This document shows positions 25,706-32,938 of a stretch of DNA of 64,000 bases, piece after piece (position 1 is the stretch's first letter; each line of letters starts with the position of its first letter). The notes under the pieces were generated by a model. That model searched no databases. It saw only the letters and a list, made by a program, of their open reading frames with translations, and was not told where the DNA came from. Source of the stretch: Tissierellia bacterium (GTDB lineage: Bacteria > Bacillota > Clostridia > Tissierellales > Peptoniphilaceae); the NCBI GenBank assembly GCA_030529425.1, contig JAUMWX010000001.1, positions 1-64,000 of the forward strand, read 5' to 3'. The position numbers were made by a program, and so were the translations under genes.

Positions 25706-26158
25706 TTATCTTTCATAATCTATAGTTTTATATCTGGCTGTAACAAAAGCAGAAATACTGACCTGAGGTATATTGTATTCACCAGATAAATAAATCATAC
25801 ATCTAATACTATCACCTTTAGAATTTGTTGCCCTAAATTCATATCGCCCAATTTCTTCATTATCTGAAATCCTCTCAATATTTGGTGTATAGGTATTTTC
25901 AAAAAATGCTTTAAATTCACCCCAAATAATTTCTACATCATTCGACGATATTTCAATTTTTGAACTATATTTTAAACCTGTTTTACATCTCTTTTTCTTG
26001 ACCTTTTCATCAATCTGACAGACTTTTATAGTTCCTTTATTATATATCCATTCATTTTTCTCGAATGTTTTAACCTTTCTTGACAAAATTTGCGTAAACT
26101 CACTAATCTTTTGAGAAAAATATTCACACGCCACTTCAAAAATATCTAAATTTTCCAT
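25706..26158 (-). CDS. Hypothetical protein of the immunity operon
   Basis: 150 residues, beginning MENLDIFEVACEYFSQKISE and ending VSISAFVTARYKTIDYER; predicted alpha/beta with many charged residues and no membrane segment. No family recognised. It is codirectional with its neighbours at 24-30 bp spacing, consistent with one operon of toxin-immunity-type genes. Confidence 0.6.
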   Translation of the reverse strand: MENLDIFEVACEYFSQKISEFTQILSRKVKTFEKNEWIYNKGTIKVCQIDEKVKKKRCKTGLKYSSKIEISSNDVEIIWGEFKAFFENTYTPNIERISDNEEIGRYEFRATNSKGDSIRCMIYLSGEYNIPQVSISAFVTARYKTIDYER

Positions 26159-26188
26159 ATTTCACACACTTTAAAAATTAAAATTTAT

Positions 26189-26689
26189 TTAATAAATCGT
26201 AACTAAAACATTACCTTGTTTTTCTAATATTTTTTTATAGAAATTTTTCATATTTTCAAAATACTCTGCAAGTTCTTCTTTAATTTCTTCAGCTTCTTCT
26301 TCATATTCCCAAATATTAGGATATAATTCTGCTTTTTTGCAAGCTTTCATATTAAAGTTTCCCATTGCTTTTTTAAAGTCAAAATTCTGAAGAGCTAATA
26401 CAATTTCACGAACTCTTGACTTATCTGTATATGCAATAAATTCTGAAATATCTTCAATTGAATCTACTCCTACAATTGCTTCACTAAGTGCGTTATTTCG
26501 TATCGGTTCGCTACTATCTACCCCTGTTAATACAAAATGCATAACATCCCACATTTTATCAATATTTACAGCTAACTCTTCAGTTTCATCCATATCTTCA
26601 ACTTTTTCAAATATTTCATCTTTATCTAAATTTTTTATTTCTTTTAAATCTTCATCACTAATATACATATAATTTGCATACATTCCCAT
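26189..26689 (-). CDS. DUF1877 (YfbM-like) family protein
   Basis: 166 residues. The start MGMYANYMYISDEDLKEIKN and the central KMWDVMHFVLTGVDSS (~45-60) are characteristic of DUF1877. A C-terminal coiled, acidic helix (EYEEEAEEIKEELAEYFENM) follows. The family is frequent in immunity-gene islands and is suspected to act as toxin antidotes; biochemical role unproven. Complete, ribosome site AAAGGAGA. Confidence 0.8.
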   Translation of the reverse strand: MGMYANYMYISDEDLKEIKNLDKDEIFEKVEDMDETEELAVNIDKMWDVMHFVLTGVDSSEPIRNNALSEAIVGVDSIEDISEFIAYTDKSRVREIVLALQNFDFKKAMGNFNMKACKKAELYPNIWEYEEEAEEIKEELAEYFENMKNFYKKILEKQGNVLVTIY

Positions 26690-26724
26690 AATTCCATCTC
26701 CTTTAAAAACTAAAATTTATGTAA

Positions 26725-27627
26725 CTACCTTGTTAATACACGAGTCAAAAACTCTTTTTCTATTTCTGCAACAGTCATTTTTGTTCTAACATCAGGATTA
26801 TTTTCATAATTTTTGGTAAGTTCTCTCATCACGCACTCTTTAAATTCTTCTGCTGTTTTTTGTCTATAATAATCAAAGTAATGAAATGCCCCACTTGAGC
26901 ATCTTCCCCAATCAGCTAAATAACCAATAATCTCAAAAGTATAATCATTATATTTTTCAAATCGTTTTGTTCCACTACTTTTCAAATATCCGGAAACTAA
27001 ATTTATAAAATAATGGTAGAAAATTGGGCTACGAAACGAATTATATTCTTTGCTATGAAAACTTGGGTCTATGATGTGTGATTTTAGCACATCTGCCATC
27101 GTTGGTTTTTCAGCCATCTTTATATCGGTTTGTATGTAATGATAGTATGTTTCTTTATCATAAAATTTACCATCAACAGCTATAATCGCTCCCCACATAC
27201 CATCTAAGTATTGAAATAACATTACCGCACCGTTACGATATTTACTCTCTACTCGAACAGGCGGAGCTACTCTTTTCTTTGGTTTCTCTTTTTTTGTGCT
27301 GATTTTTTCTAAAAATTTCTCTAAATGCTGACCTCTTTGTTTAATAAATTTAGCATCTGAACCACGATCTTCATTTATTTTTAAATCTTTCCCACTAATA
27401 ATGACATTTTTAACTTCCTTTAAAAACTCATCATCAAGTTCTCCCACTTCCCACATACAGTGAGCTAGAGCAAAAATTACATTAAATCTATCTTCATCAT
27501 CCTCTTCAAAAAGCAATGATTTTTTTATATCTTGCACTTCTTCTCCAAGATTATATCTTCTGTAAAATTCTTCTTTAATATCAAGTGATGTATCATTTCC
27601 AAAAATTGTTGCGTTCCAAGTTCCCAT
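26725..27627 (-). CDS. DUF4259-like protein, copy 1
   Basis: 300 residues. It begins MGTWNATIFGNDTSLDIKEE, the usual DUF4259 opening, with a helical first third (ALAHCMWEVGELDDEF). A basic linker (KKEKPKKRVAPPV, ~112-124) leads to a second domain (YRNGAVMLFQYLDGMWGAII) and the ending DWGRCSSGAFHYFDYYRQKT. A close paralogue with the same length lies at 31205-32107; long runs are identical, so they arose by duplication. Function unknown; membership in the immunity operon is the main clue. Confidence 0.75.
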   Translation of the reverse strand: MGTWNATIFGNDTSLDIKEEFYRRYNLGEEVQDIKKSLLFEEDDEDRFNVIFALAHCMWEVGELDDEFLKEVKNVIISGKDLKINEDRGSDAKFIKQRGQHLEKFLEKISTKKEKPKKRVAPPVRVESKYRNGAVMLFQYLDGMWGAIIAVDGKFYDKETYYHYIQTDIKMAEKPTMADVLKSHIIDPSFHSKEYNSFRSPIFYHYFINLVSGYLKSSGTKRFEKYNDYTFEIIGYLADWGRCSSGAFHYFDYYRQKTAEEFKECVMRELTKNYENNPDVRTKMTVAEIEKEFLTRVLTR

Positions 27628-27644
27628 AATTGACTCCTTTACTA

Positions 27645-28169
27645 TTAATATCCCTCATATTCTCCCTCAAAAACAAACTTTTCAGGGTGTGCTTTGATGT
27701 AGTTTAGTTCGTTTTCTTCGCCTTCATATTGATAGATAAAGTCATCTGCTTCATCTAAAACTTTAAAAAATTCTTCTTCATTTTTGTTTTCCAATGATTC
27801 AAGCATATTCCATCTTTTTGCTCTATCCAAGGAAATACTTCCACCACAATATTCTATAACATTTTTAAAATTATTTGCATGTTCAATCATTCCAAAATGT
27901 TTAAAACCATTTAATACATCTTCCCACACAATCCCTGTAGAATTGTAGAAAAATTGATGATGCCCTCCGTTAATTACTTCTCCAAAATACCAATGAATAG
28001 CACATAAAAACCTTTGCTCTAAAGTAAATCTTTCTGAAGTTTTTAGATATTTATCATATCCTTCATAACAGTCAATCATTTTAAACATGGGATCACAAAT
28101 ATCCCAAGACTCCTCAATATTTTGAATTTCCTCTATGGTAATTTTTTTGTAGATTTTTTTCTTTTCCAT
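27645..28169 (-). CDS. DUF4375 (DMP19-like) family protein
   Basis: 174 residues with the DUF4375 core EQRFLCAIHWYFGEVINGGH then HQFFYNSTGIVWEDVLNGFK (~50-90), a domain found in DMP19 (a DNA-mimic protein) and in many immunity-gene clusters. The acidic tail ENKNEEEFFKVLDEADDFIY is duplicated in the fragment at 25000-25224. Likely an antidote or DNA-mimic-type protein; inferred from family only. Complete. Confidence 0.8.
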   Translation of the reverse strand: MEKKKIYKKITIEEIQNIEESWDICDPMFKMIDCYEGYDKYLKTSERFTLEQRFLCAIHWYFGEVINGGHHQFFYNSTGIVWEDVLNGFKHFGMIEHANNFKNVIEYCGGSISLDRAKRWNMLESLENKNEEEFFKVLDEADDFIYQYEGEENELNYIKAHPEKFVFEGEYEGY

Positions 28170-28192
28170 ACTTTTACCTCTTAAAAATTAAA

Positions 28193-28396
28193 TTAAAATT
28201 TTATTTTCATTATTTTTTTATAAATTTTTTCCTCTAAATAGCAATTTACACATCTGCCATTTTCAAATTTATGTTGGCAATTTTTATAACCATAGAGATA
28301 GTGAGAACAATTAGGGCACAAATTAGCCATTTTAGAACTATCTGCAAAATACTCACTTTCACATTCATCACAAATATTAATTGTCTTAATTCTCAT
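28193..28396 (-). CDS. Small zinc-ribbon protein
   Basis: 67 residues with CDECESEYFADSSKMANLCPNC split as CxxC...CxxC (C10/C13 and C27/C30 approximately) and a second CQHKF...GRCVNC pair near the C-terminus, giving two likely zinc knuckles. No family recognised. Lies within the immunity operon; could be a stand-alone DNA/RNA-binding or structural partner. Confidence 0.6.
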   Translation of the reverse strand: MRIKTINICDECESEYFADSSKMANLCPNCSHYLYGYKNCQHKFENGRCVNCYLEEKIYKKIMKIKF

Positions 28397-28419
28397 AAAA
28401 TTCTCCTGATATATTAAAA

Positions 28420-28656
28420 TTATTTTCTCTTATTAATGGAATAAGCAAATTCAAGAAGTTTATTTACTAAGTCATTATTAAAATCACAACTATCAACTAA
28501 TACTCTCGAATAAGTTAGCTGAAATTGTGGATTTTTCTCAAGATGTTGAAGTTCAAAAAGAACTCGTTTCATCATATTCATTCCAATTATATCTGATACA
28601 CTTTCTCTATTTTTAATTTCTAATTGTACTAAATTTTGAAGTTCATGATTTTTCAT
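28420..28656 (-). CDS. Hypothetical small helical protein
   Basis: Start taken at the ATG at 28656 (MKNHELQNLVQLEIKNRESV) because GGGGTGA lies ~8 bp upstream; an ATT-type start 12 bp earlier is less likely. The 78-residue product is mainly helical with no known domain. In the immunity operon. Confidence 0.55.
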   Translation of the reverse strand: MKNHELQNLVQLEIKNRESVSDIIGMNMMKRVLFELQHLEKNPQFQLTYSRVLVDSCDFNNDLVNKLLEFAYSINKRK

Positions 28657-28674
28657 TTTAATTATCACCCCATT

Positions 28675-28863
28675 TTATGTGGAAAATATACGATCAAACA
28701 CTTCTTCCATATCTTCATCCGACAAATCATACTCTTCTTGTACTATTTTCATATTTTCATAAATTACAGCAAGTTCTTCTGGTTCTTTATTTAAATAATC
28801 TTCTCTATTTTTAATGCTAAAATCAGCTAGTATGTTGCAAATTTCTTTTATATACTCTTTCAT
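28675..28863 (-). CDS. Hypothetical small acidic protein
   Basis: 62 residues, MKEYIKEICNILADFSIKNR...DLSDEDMEEVFDRIFST, all-helical and acidic, without recognised family. It starts 4 bp after the preceding gene ends and is followed closely by the next, supporting one transcript. Confidence 0.55.
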   Translation of the reverse strand: MKEYIKEICNILADFSIKNREDYLNKEPEELAVIYENMKIVQEEYDLSDEDMEEVFDRIFST

Positions 28864-28866
28864 ACT

Positions 28867-29259
28867 CTACCCATCAATTCCTACATCAAAAATATCTTCA
28901 TACAAACCTTCAAATTCAATATCTAAAATATGATCATAATCAATAGTATGTTCTGTATATGTTAATAATGTTGTATTCCCCATTCTTCTAAATATTGGCT
29001 TCCCAAGTTTAGGGATAATACTATCTACAGTTTCTTCGGGAAAACAATATTTAAAAGTATCTGAATCTACACAAGCTAATGCTATTTTAGGTAATTTCTC
29101 TTCATAAAGATTAATTAGCTTGTTAGTAAAATCAATTTCTTCCTGTGTAAAATCTTCTTTATAAATGGTTACATTAATATTTTCATCATCAAATTCACAA
29201 TTAGAAACATACTTTGATTCATATAAAATAAAATCTTCTTTTTTAAATAAATACTCCAT
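28867..29259 (-). CDS. Hypothetical protein of the immunity operon
   Basis: 130 residues. Opening MEYLFKKEDFILYESKYVSN, central FTNKLINLYEEKLPKIALAC, a GKPIFRRMGNTTLLTYTEH strand region and an acidic end. Its size and composition resemble DUF6985/DUF2004-type immunity proteins, but I cannot assign it. Ribosome site AGGAGGATAT. Confidence 0.5.
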   Translation of the reverse strand: MEYLFKKEDFILYESKYVSNCEFDDENINVTIYKEDFTQEEIDFTNKLINLYEEKLPKIALACVDSDTFKYCFPEETVDSIIPKLGKPIFRRMGNTTLLTYTEHTIDYDHILDIEFEGLYEDIFDVGIDG

Positions 29260-29275
29260 ATATCCTCCTATGAAA

Positions 29276-29988
29276 TTAATTTATCGGAATATACTCCAAA
29301 ACAACATCACAAAGATTTCCTTTTTCATCATAACCAAAATATACAGGATACTGACCATCGCCAAAACCGGATTGAATCATAGGGATAGATAAATCTGTAT
29401 TAGGAATTTTAAAGTTTATCCAATCTCCATCTTCTCTTTGAAATTTAGGATTTTTTATAGCATTCTCTTTAAATTCCCTTGCAAAAAAATCATCATAAAT
29501 ATTTTTATCTGGCTTTTCTTTATACCATTCATCTACAAAATCACAATATTTGTCCCTTGTTTCTACATCTACAATAGTTGCAAGACCAGCATCAACCATA
29601 AATCCAAAAATACTTTCATTATCTACACCCTCCAAGTTCTCATCACCTTTTAGTGCTTCATAATAAATTACAGGCTTTTCTTCTATAAATTTTACTCTTG
29701 TAAGTACATAACGATAATGTTCTTCTTCAATTTCTGCAACTAAAATTTCAATTTTATATTTTCCAGTTGGCACTTTTGTTAAGTAAGGTTTTGAACTTCT
29801 TTTTAACCAAACCAAAGGATCTCTTACTAAAATTTCTCCGGTAGGAAATGTAATTTCTCCCATTTCTAACACAAACAATTTTTTGCCATGAATTTCACTT
29901 TTTTCATAAACTTCTGCATAATTTACAGGTGAGTTAATAAACTCTTTACTGATTCATACTTTTCTAACCATTCTTTCGTTATATTCAT
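29276..29988 (-). pseudogene. DUF4241 family protein, frameshifted near its N-terminus
   Basis: The natural start is the ATG at 29988 with AAAGGGG: MNITKEWLEKYESVK, then a missing A near 29945 shifts the frame. The other frame continues EFINSPVNYAEVYEKSEIHG, KKLFVLEMGEITFPTGEI, and the DUF4241 core LVWLKRSSKPYLTKVPTGKY ... VDAGLATIVDV ... QSGFGDGQYPVYFGYDEKGN to 29276. An internal ATG at 29878 could still yield a 200-residue product lacking ~37 residues. DUF4241 proteins occur in toxin-immunity clusters. Confidence 0.75.
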
Positions 29989-30606
29989 ATCGTTACCCCT
30001 TTGAAAATTTAAATTTATTCTATTAATCATATCTTTATAGTAATTTTTACCACCTTTATTGTTTGCTATTTCATATTTTTCTTGTAAAAAATCAATGATT
30101 TCTTGTTTATATTCACTTGGAATATCATTTATATTGCTCTCAATGATTTTTACTAAATTTTGATGAGCAATTTTCTTTGGACTCATTTTCTTGAGTCTTA
30201 CAAAATATTGCCATTTATTAGGGTATTCTTTAAATCCTTTTAAGTTAGGTAAATAAATTGAAACATAGCCTGCTAAATTTTTCTTGTTTGAATTTTCCAA
30301 AACAAAATTATAAATAGCCTTTGTTTCTTGTAAATCATATCTTAAAACCATATTACAAAGTGAAGATATAATATTTAGAGTTATTTTTTTGTTTTCACTA
30401 TATTTAATTGCTATTTCAAGCAAAATTTCAACAAAACTATTGTCTTTAAAATAAGACAAGAAATAAGAAGATATTTCAGCTCTTGTCATTTTTTCAAATT
30501 CCTTAATAAGATACTCTAGTTCCTTTTCTGATTTATCATTCCATAGATTAATTTTATTTTTAAGTTCACTAAGATAATTTATTTTCTTCTGTATTTTAGT
30601 ATTCAT
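29923..30606 (-). CDS. Hypothetical helical-repeat protein overlapping the DUF4241 start
   Basis: 227 codons; the first ~205 are helix-rich (KELEYLIKEFEKMTRAEISS; LEIAIKYSENKKITLNIISS), resembling HEAT-like immunity proteins. The last ~21 residues (MNITKEWLEKYESVK...) are actually the in-frame beginning of the DUF4241 gene, so the original stop has probably been lost by a small indel near 30025, where another frame ends LIE-stop. The real protein likely ends around there. Confidence 0.55.
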   Translation of the reverse strand: MNTKIQKKINYLSELKNKINLWNDKSEKELEYLIKEFEKMTRAEISSYFLSYFKDNSFVEILLEIAIKYSENKKITLNIISSLCNMVLRYDLQETKAIYNFVLENSNKKNLAGYVSIYLPNLKGFKEYPNKWQYFVRLKKMSPKKIAHQNLVKIIESNINDIPSEYKQEIIDFLQEKYEIANNKGGKNYYKDMINRINLNFQRGNDMNITKEWLEKYESVKSLLTHL

Positions 30607-30612
30607 ACTAGT

Positions 30613-31176
30613 TTATTTCTTTCTCAAACTTTCCGGGATATTACTATATGGCTTGGTTGAAAAATCTGCCTCCTCTATTTCTGCAATCATAACATCATTT
30701 TTTTCAACAATAAGTCCTGTTTTAAAAACACCATTTTTTACTTTTTCTTCAATGGTACTTAAAAGTTTTGCATCATCATAACAAATATAGTCTTCTTTGG
30801 GACATTTTTCTAAACTACCATATTTCTCATAAATATATGTTGGTGATGAAAGACAATAAATCACTTTTGCAGTTTCTATATCACATAAAGGATGATTAAT
30901 TACTTGCTCTGATAAAAAATTTCCAGCATCAAAATTGTACTCAGCAGTCAAAAGATGAAGTTCTTCTAATGATGAAATCTGCTTAATTTCTTCTTTTACT
31001 TGATTTTGATATGCTTCAAAACCAATTTCTCTTTGTTTAAGATATTCTTTATAAAAATCTTCCTCTTCATTGCCTTTCATCGCTTTATCAAAATCTTCTT
31101 TTTCCATATTGAAATAATAGTTATCTCCAGCAATTTCTGCTTTTAATAAAATGTTTTCTAAAAATTCTTTTTCCAT
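30613..31176 (-). CDS. DUF4274 domain protein
   Basis: 187 residues. The middle HLLTAEYNFDAGNFLSEQVI then NHPLCDIETAKVIYCLSSPT (~73-112) is the DUF4274 signature. The N-terminal third is acidic and helical; the end ADFSTKPYSNIPESLRKK is polar. DUF4274 is typical of immunity clusters of polymorphic toxin systems. Complete, ribosome site AAAGAGGTGA. Confidence 0.75.
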   Translation of the reverse strand: MEKEFLENILLKAEIAGDNYYFNMEKEDFDKAMKGNEEEDFYKEYLKQREIGFEAYQNQVKEEIKQISSLEELHLLTAEYNFDAGNFLSEQVINHPLCDIETAKVIYCLSSPTYIYEKYGSLEKCPKEDYICYDDAKLLSTIEEKVKNGVFKTGLIVEKNDVMIAEIEEADFSTKPYSNIPESLRKK

Positions 31177-31204
31177 AATTTCACCTCTTTTAAAACCTAA
31201 TTTG

Positions 31205-32107
31205 CTACCTTGTTAATACACGAGTCAAAAACTCTTTTTCTATTTCTGCAACTGTCATTTTTGTTCTAACATTAGGATTTTCTTCATAATTTTTCGTAAG
31301 TACGCTCATCACGCACTCTTTAAATTCTTCTGCTGTTTTTTGCCTATAATAATCAAAGTAATGAAATGCTCCACTTGAGCATCTTCCCCAATCGGCTAAA
31401 TAACCAATAATTTCAAAAGCACAGTCATTATATTTTTCAAATCGTTTTGTTCCACTACTTTTTAAATATCCGGAAACTAAATTTACAAAATAATTGTAGT
31501 AGATTGGATCTCTAAATGAATTATATTCTTTACTGTGAAAACTTGGATCAATAATATGTGCTTTTAACACGTCATCCATTGTTGGTTTTTCTTTCATTTT
31601 AATATCCGTTTGAATATAGTGGTAAAATGTTTCTTTATCATAAAATTTACCCTCAACAGCTATAACCACTCCCCACATACCATCTACATAATTAAATAAC
31701 ATAACAGCACCATTTCTGTATTTACTTTCTACTTCCACAGGTGGAGCTACTCTTTTTTTTGGTTTTTCTTTTCTTGTACTGATTTTTTCTAAAAATTTCT
31801 CTAAATGCTGACCTCTTTGTTTAATAAATTTAGCATCTGAACCACGATCTTCATTTACTTTTAAATCTTCACCATTAATAATGATATTTTTTACTTCATT
31901 TAAAAATTCATCATCTAACTGTCCAACTTCCCACATACAATGGGCAAGAGCAAAAATTACATTAAACCTATCTTCATCATCGTCTTCTAAAAGTAATGAA
32001 TTTTTTATATATTCTACTTCTTCTCCAAGATTATATCTTCTGTAAAATTCTTCTTTTATATCAAGTGATGTATCATTTCCAAAAATACTAGCACTCCAAG
32101 CTCCCAT
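31205..32107 (-). CDS. DUF4259-like protein, copy 2
   Basis: 300 residues opening MGAWSASIFGNDTSLDIKEE and ending identically (EIEKEFLTRVLTR) to the paralogue at 26725-27627. Differences are scattered conservative changes, and DNA similarity extends over the whole gene. It is the first gene of the immunity operon, directly behind the promoter at ~32175. Keeping two slightly different antidotes fits selection for broader toxin coverage, but that is inference. Confidence 0.75.
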   Translation of the reverse strand: MGAWSASIFGNDTSLDIKEEFYRRYNLGEEVEYIKNSLLLEDDDEDRFNVIFALAHCMWEVGQLDDEFLNEVKNIIINGEDLKVNEDRGSDAKFIKQRGQHLEKFLEKISTRKEKPKKRVAPPVEVESKYRNGAVMLFNYVDGMWGVVIAVEGKFYDKETFYHYIQTDIKMKEKPTMDDVLKAHIIDPSFHSKEYNSFRDPIYYNYFVNLVSGYLKSSGTKRFEKYNDCAFEIIGYLADWGRCSSGAFHYFDYYRQKTAEEFKECVMSVLTKNYEENPNVRTKMTVAEIEKEFLTRVLTR

Positions 32108-32174
32108 AATTATCTCCTTTAAAAATTTAAAATTTATTTATGATTAATTATTTAATGACTATTTCTTCATATTA

Positions 32175-32183
32175 ATTATATCA
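32175..32183 (-). promoter_or_regulatory. Extended -10 promoter of the immunity operon
   Basis: On the minus strand TGATATAAT (extended -10) lies ~70 bp upstream of the first immunity gene. The corresponding -35 region (TTTATA) is weak, as allowed with an extended -10. Confidence 0.4.
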
Positions 32184-32328
32184 TTTTGCATATACCCTTA
32201 TAAAGCGAAATAATTCACAAATTAATAATAGCTTCGGAGGATTATAGTCTTTTAGATACTACATAATCCATTATTTTTTTATTTTAATTCGGAGGGATGG
32301 ATGGAAGGATATGTAGAAATCTCTGTTG

Positions 32329-32467
32329 TTATTCTTTGTAGTTAATCTTTGGTAATGGTTTATGCAATTTGCCTAAATGCATTGGGTCATTTTGCATAAA
32401 TGCATTAGTGCAATTTGAACCTTTCCATTAGGTCATTTTGACCCAATGCATTGGTTCTAACTTTAAA
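32329..32467 (-). pseudogene. Decayed middle part of a phage/element replication protein
   Basis: Directly behind the gene at 32468-32878, the minus strand still spells TNALGQNDLMERFKLH and, after a frame change, TNAFMQNDPMHLGKLHKPLP then KINYKE and a stop. These N/Q/M-rich peptide repeats follow the helix-turn-helix domain in phage replisome-organiser proteins. The DNA shows them as repeated AATGCATT and GGTCATTTTGACC blocks. The 32108-32328 part holds only the immunity operon leader. Confidence 0.5.
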
Positions 32468-32878
32468 TTAGAATGAGTTATCCGCATAACTATCTTGATT
32501 TACTTCTTCAGGTTCTAACTTTCTTCTCTCAATCTCTTGATTTAATTCTTCTAATTTTTCTTCATTTAGAGAATACCACTTTGTTTTATCTCTTGGATCT
32601 TTGTTGTAATTTGATACAATTAAAAAACCTTCTTTTTCTAATTTATTAAATGTTCTTCTAACTGTATCAATACTCAAATAATCAAAATCTTTTTCTTGCC
32701 AGTTTCTGATTGAATTATACGTCCAATACTTACCGTCTCGATAATTCTTTCTTGTTTGCTTATTCATTTCTAACCAATAATGGATTTGTTGTAATACGAT
32801 AGATTCAATTAGTCCAATTTCTCTTGCCAATGTTTTATTAGCAATAATAGGATGTTCATCAAATAATAATTTACTCAT
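32468..32878 (-). CDS. Replisome-organiser-type helix-turn-helix protein, probably truncated
   Basis: 136 residues. MSKLLFDEHPIIANKTLARE, GLIESIVLQQIHYWLEMNKQ, and the winged-helix SIDTVRRTFNKLEKEGFLIV are the standard N-terminal domain of phage and element replication initiators. The usual C-terminal DnaD-like part is missing; decayed coding sequence continues to 32329. Ribosome site GAAAGGAG. Probably non-functional or reduced to a DNA-binding domain. Confidence 0.7.
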   Translation of the reverse strand: MSKLLFDEHPIIANKTLAREIGLIESIVLQQIHYWLEMNKQTRKNYRDGKYWTYNSIRNWQEKDFDYLSIDTVRRTFNKLEKEGFLIVSNYNKDPRDKTKWYSLNEEKLEELNQEIERRKLEPEEVNQDSYADNSF

Positions 32879-32897
32879 TTTTTAATTCTCCTTTCAA

Positions 32898-32926
32898 TAA
32901 AAAAGACAAGTAGTTTTCTACTTGTC
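32898..32926 (-). terminator. Terminator after rlmD
   Basis: Perfect 9-bp stem GACAAGTAG / CTACTTGTC with a 4-nt loop (32905-32926) followed on the minus strand by T-rich sequence; just past the rlmD stop. Confidence 0.85.
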
Positions 32927-32938
32927 AAATTTAAATAT

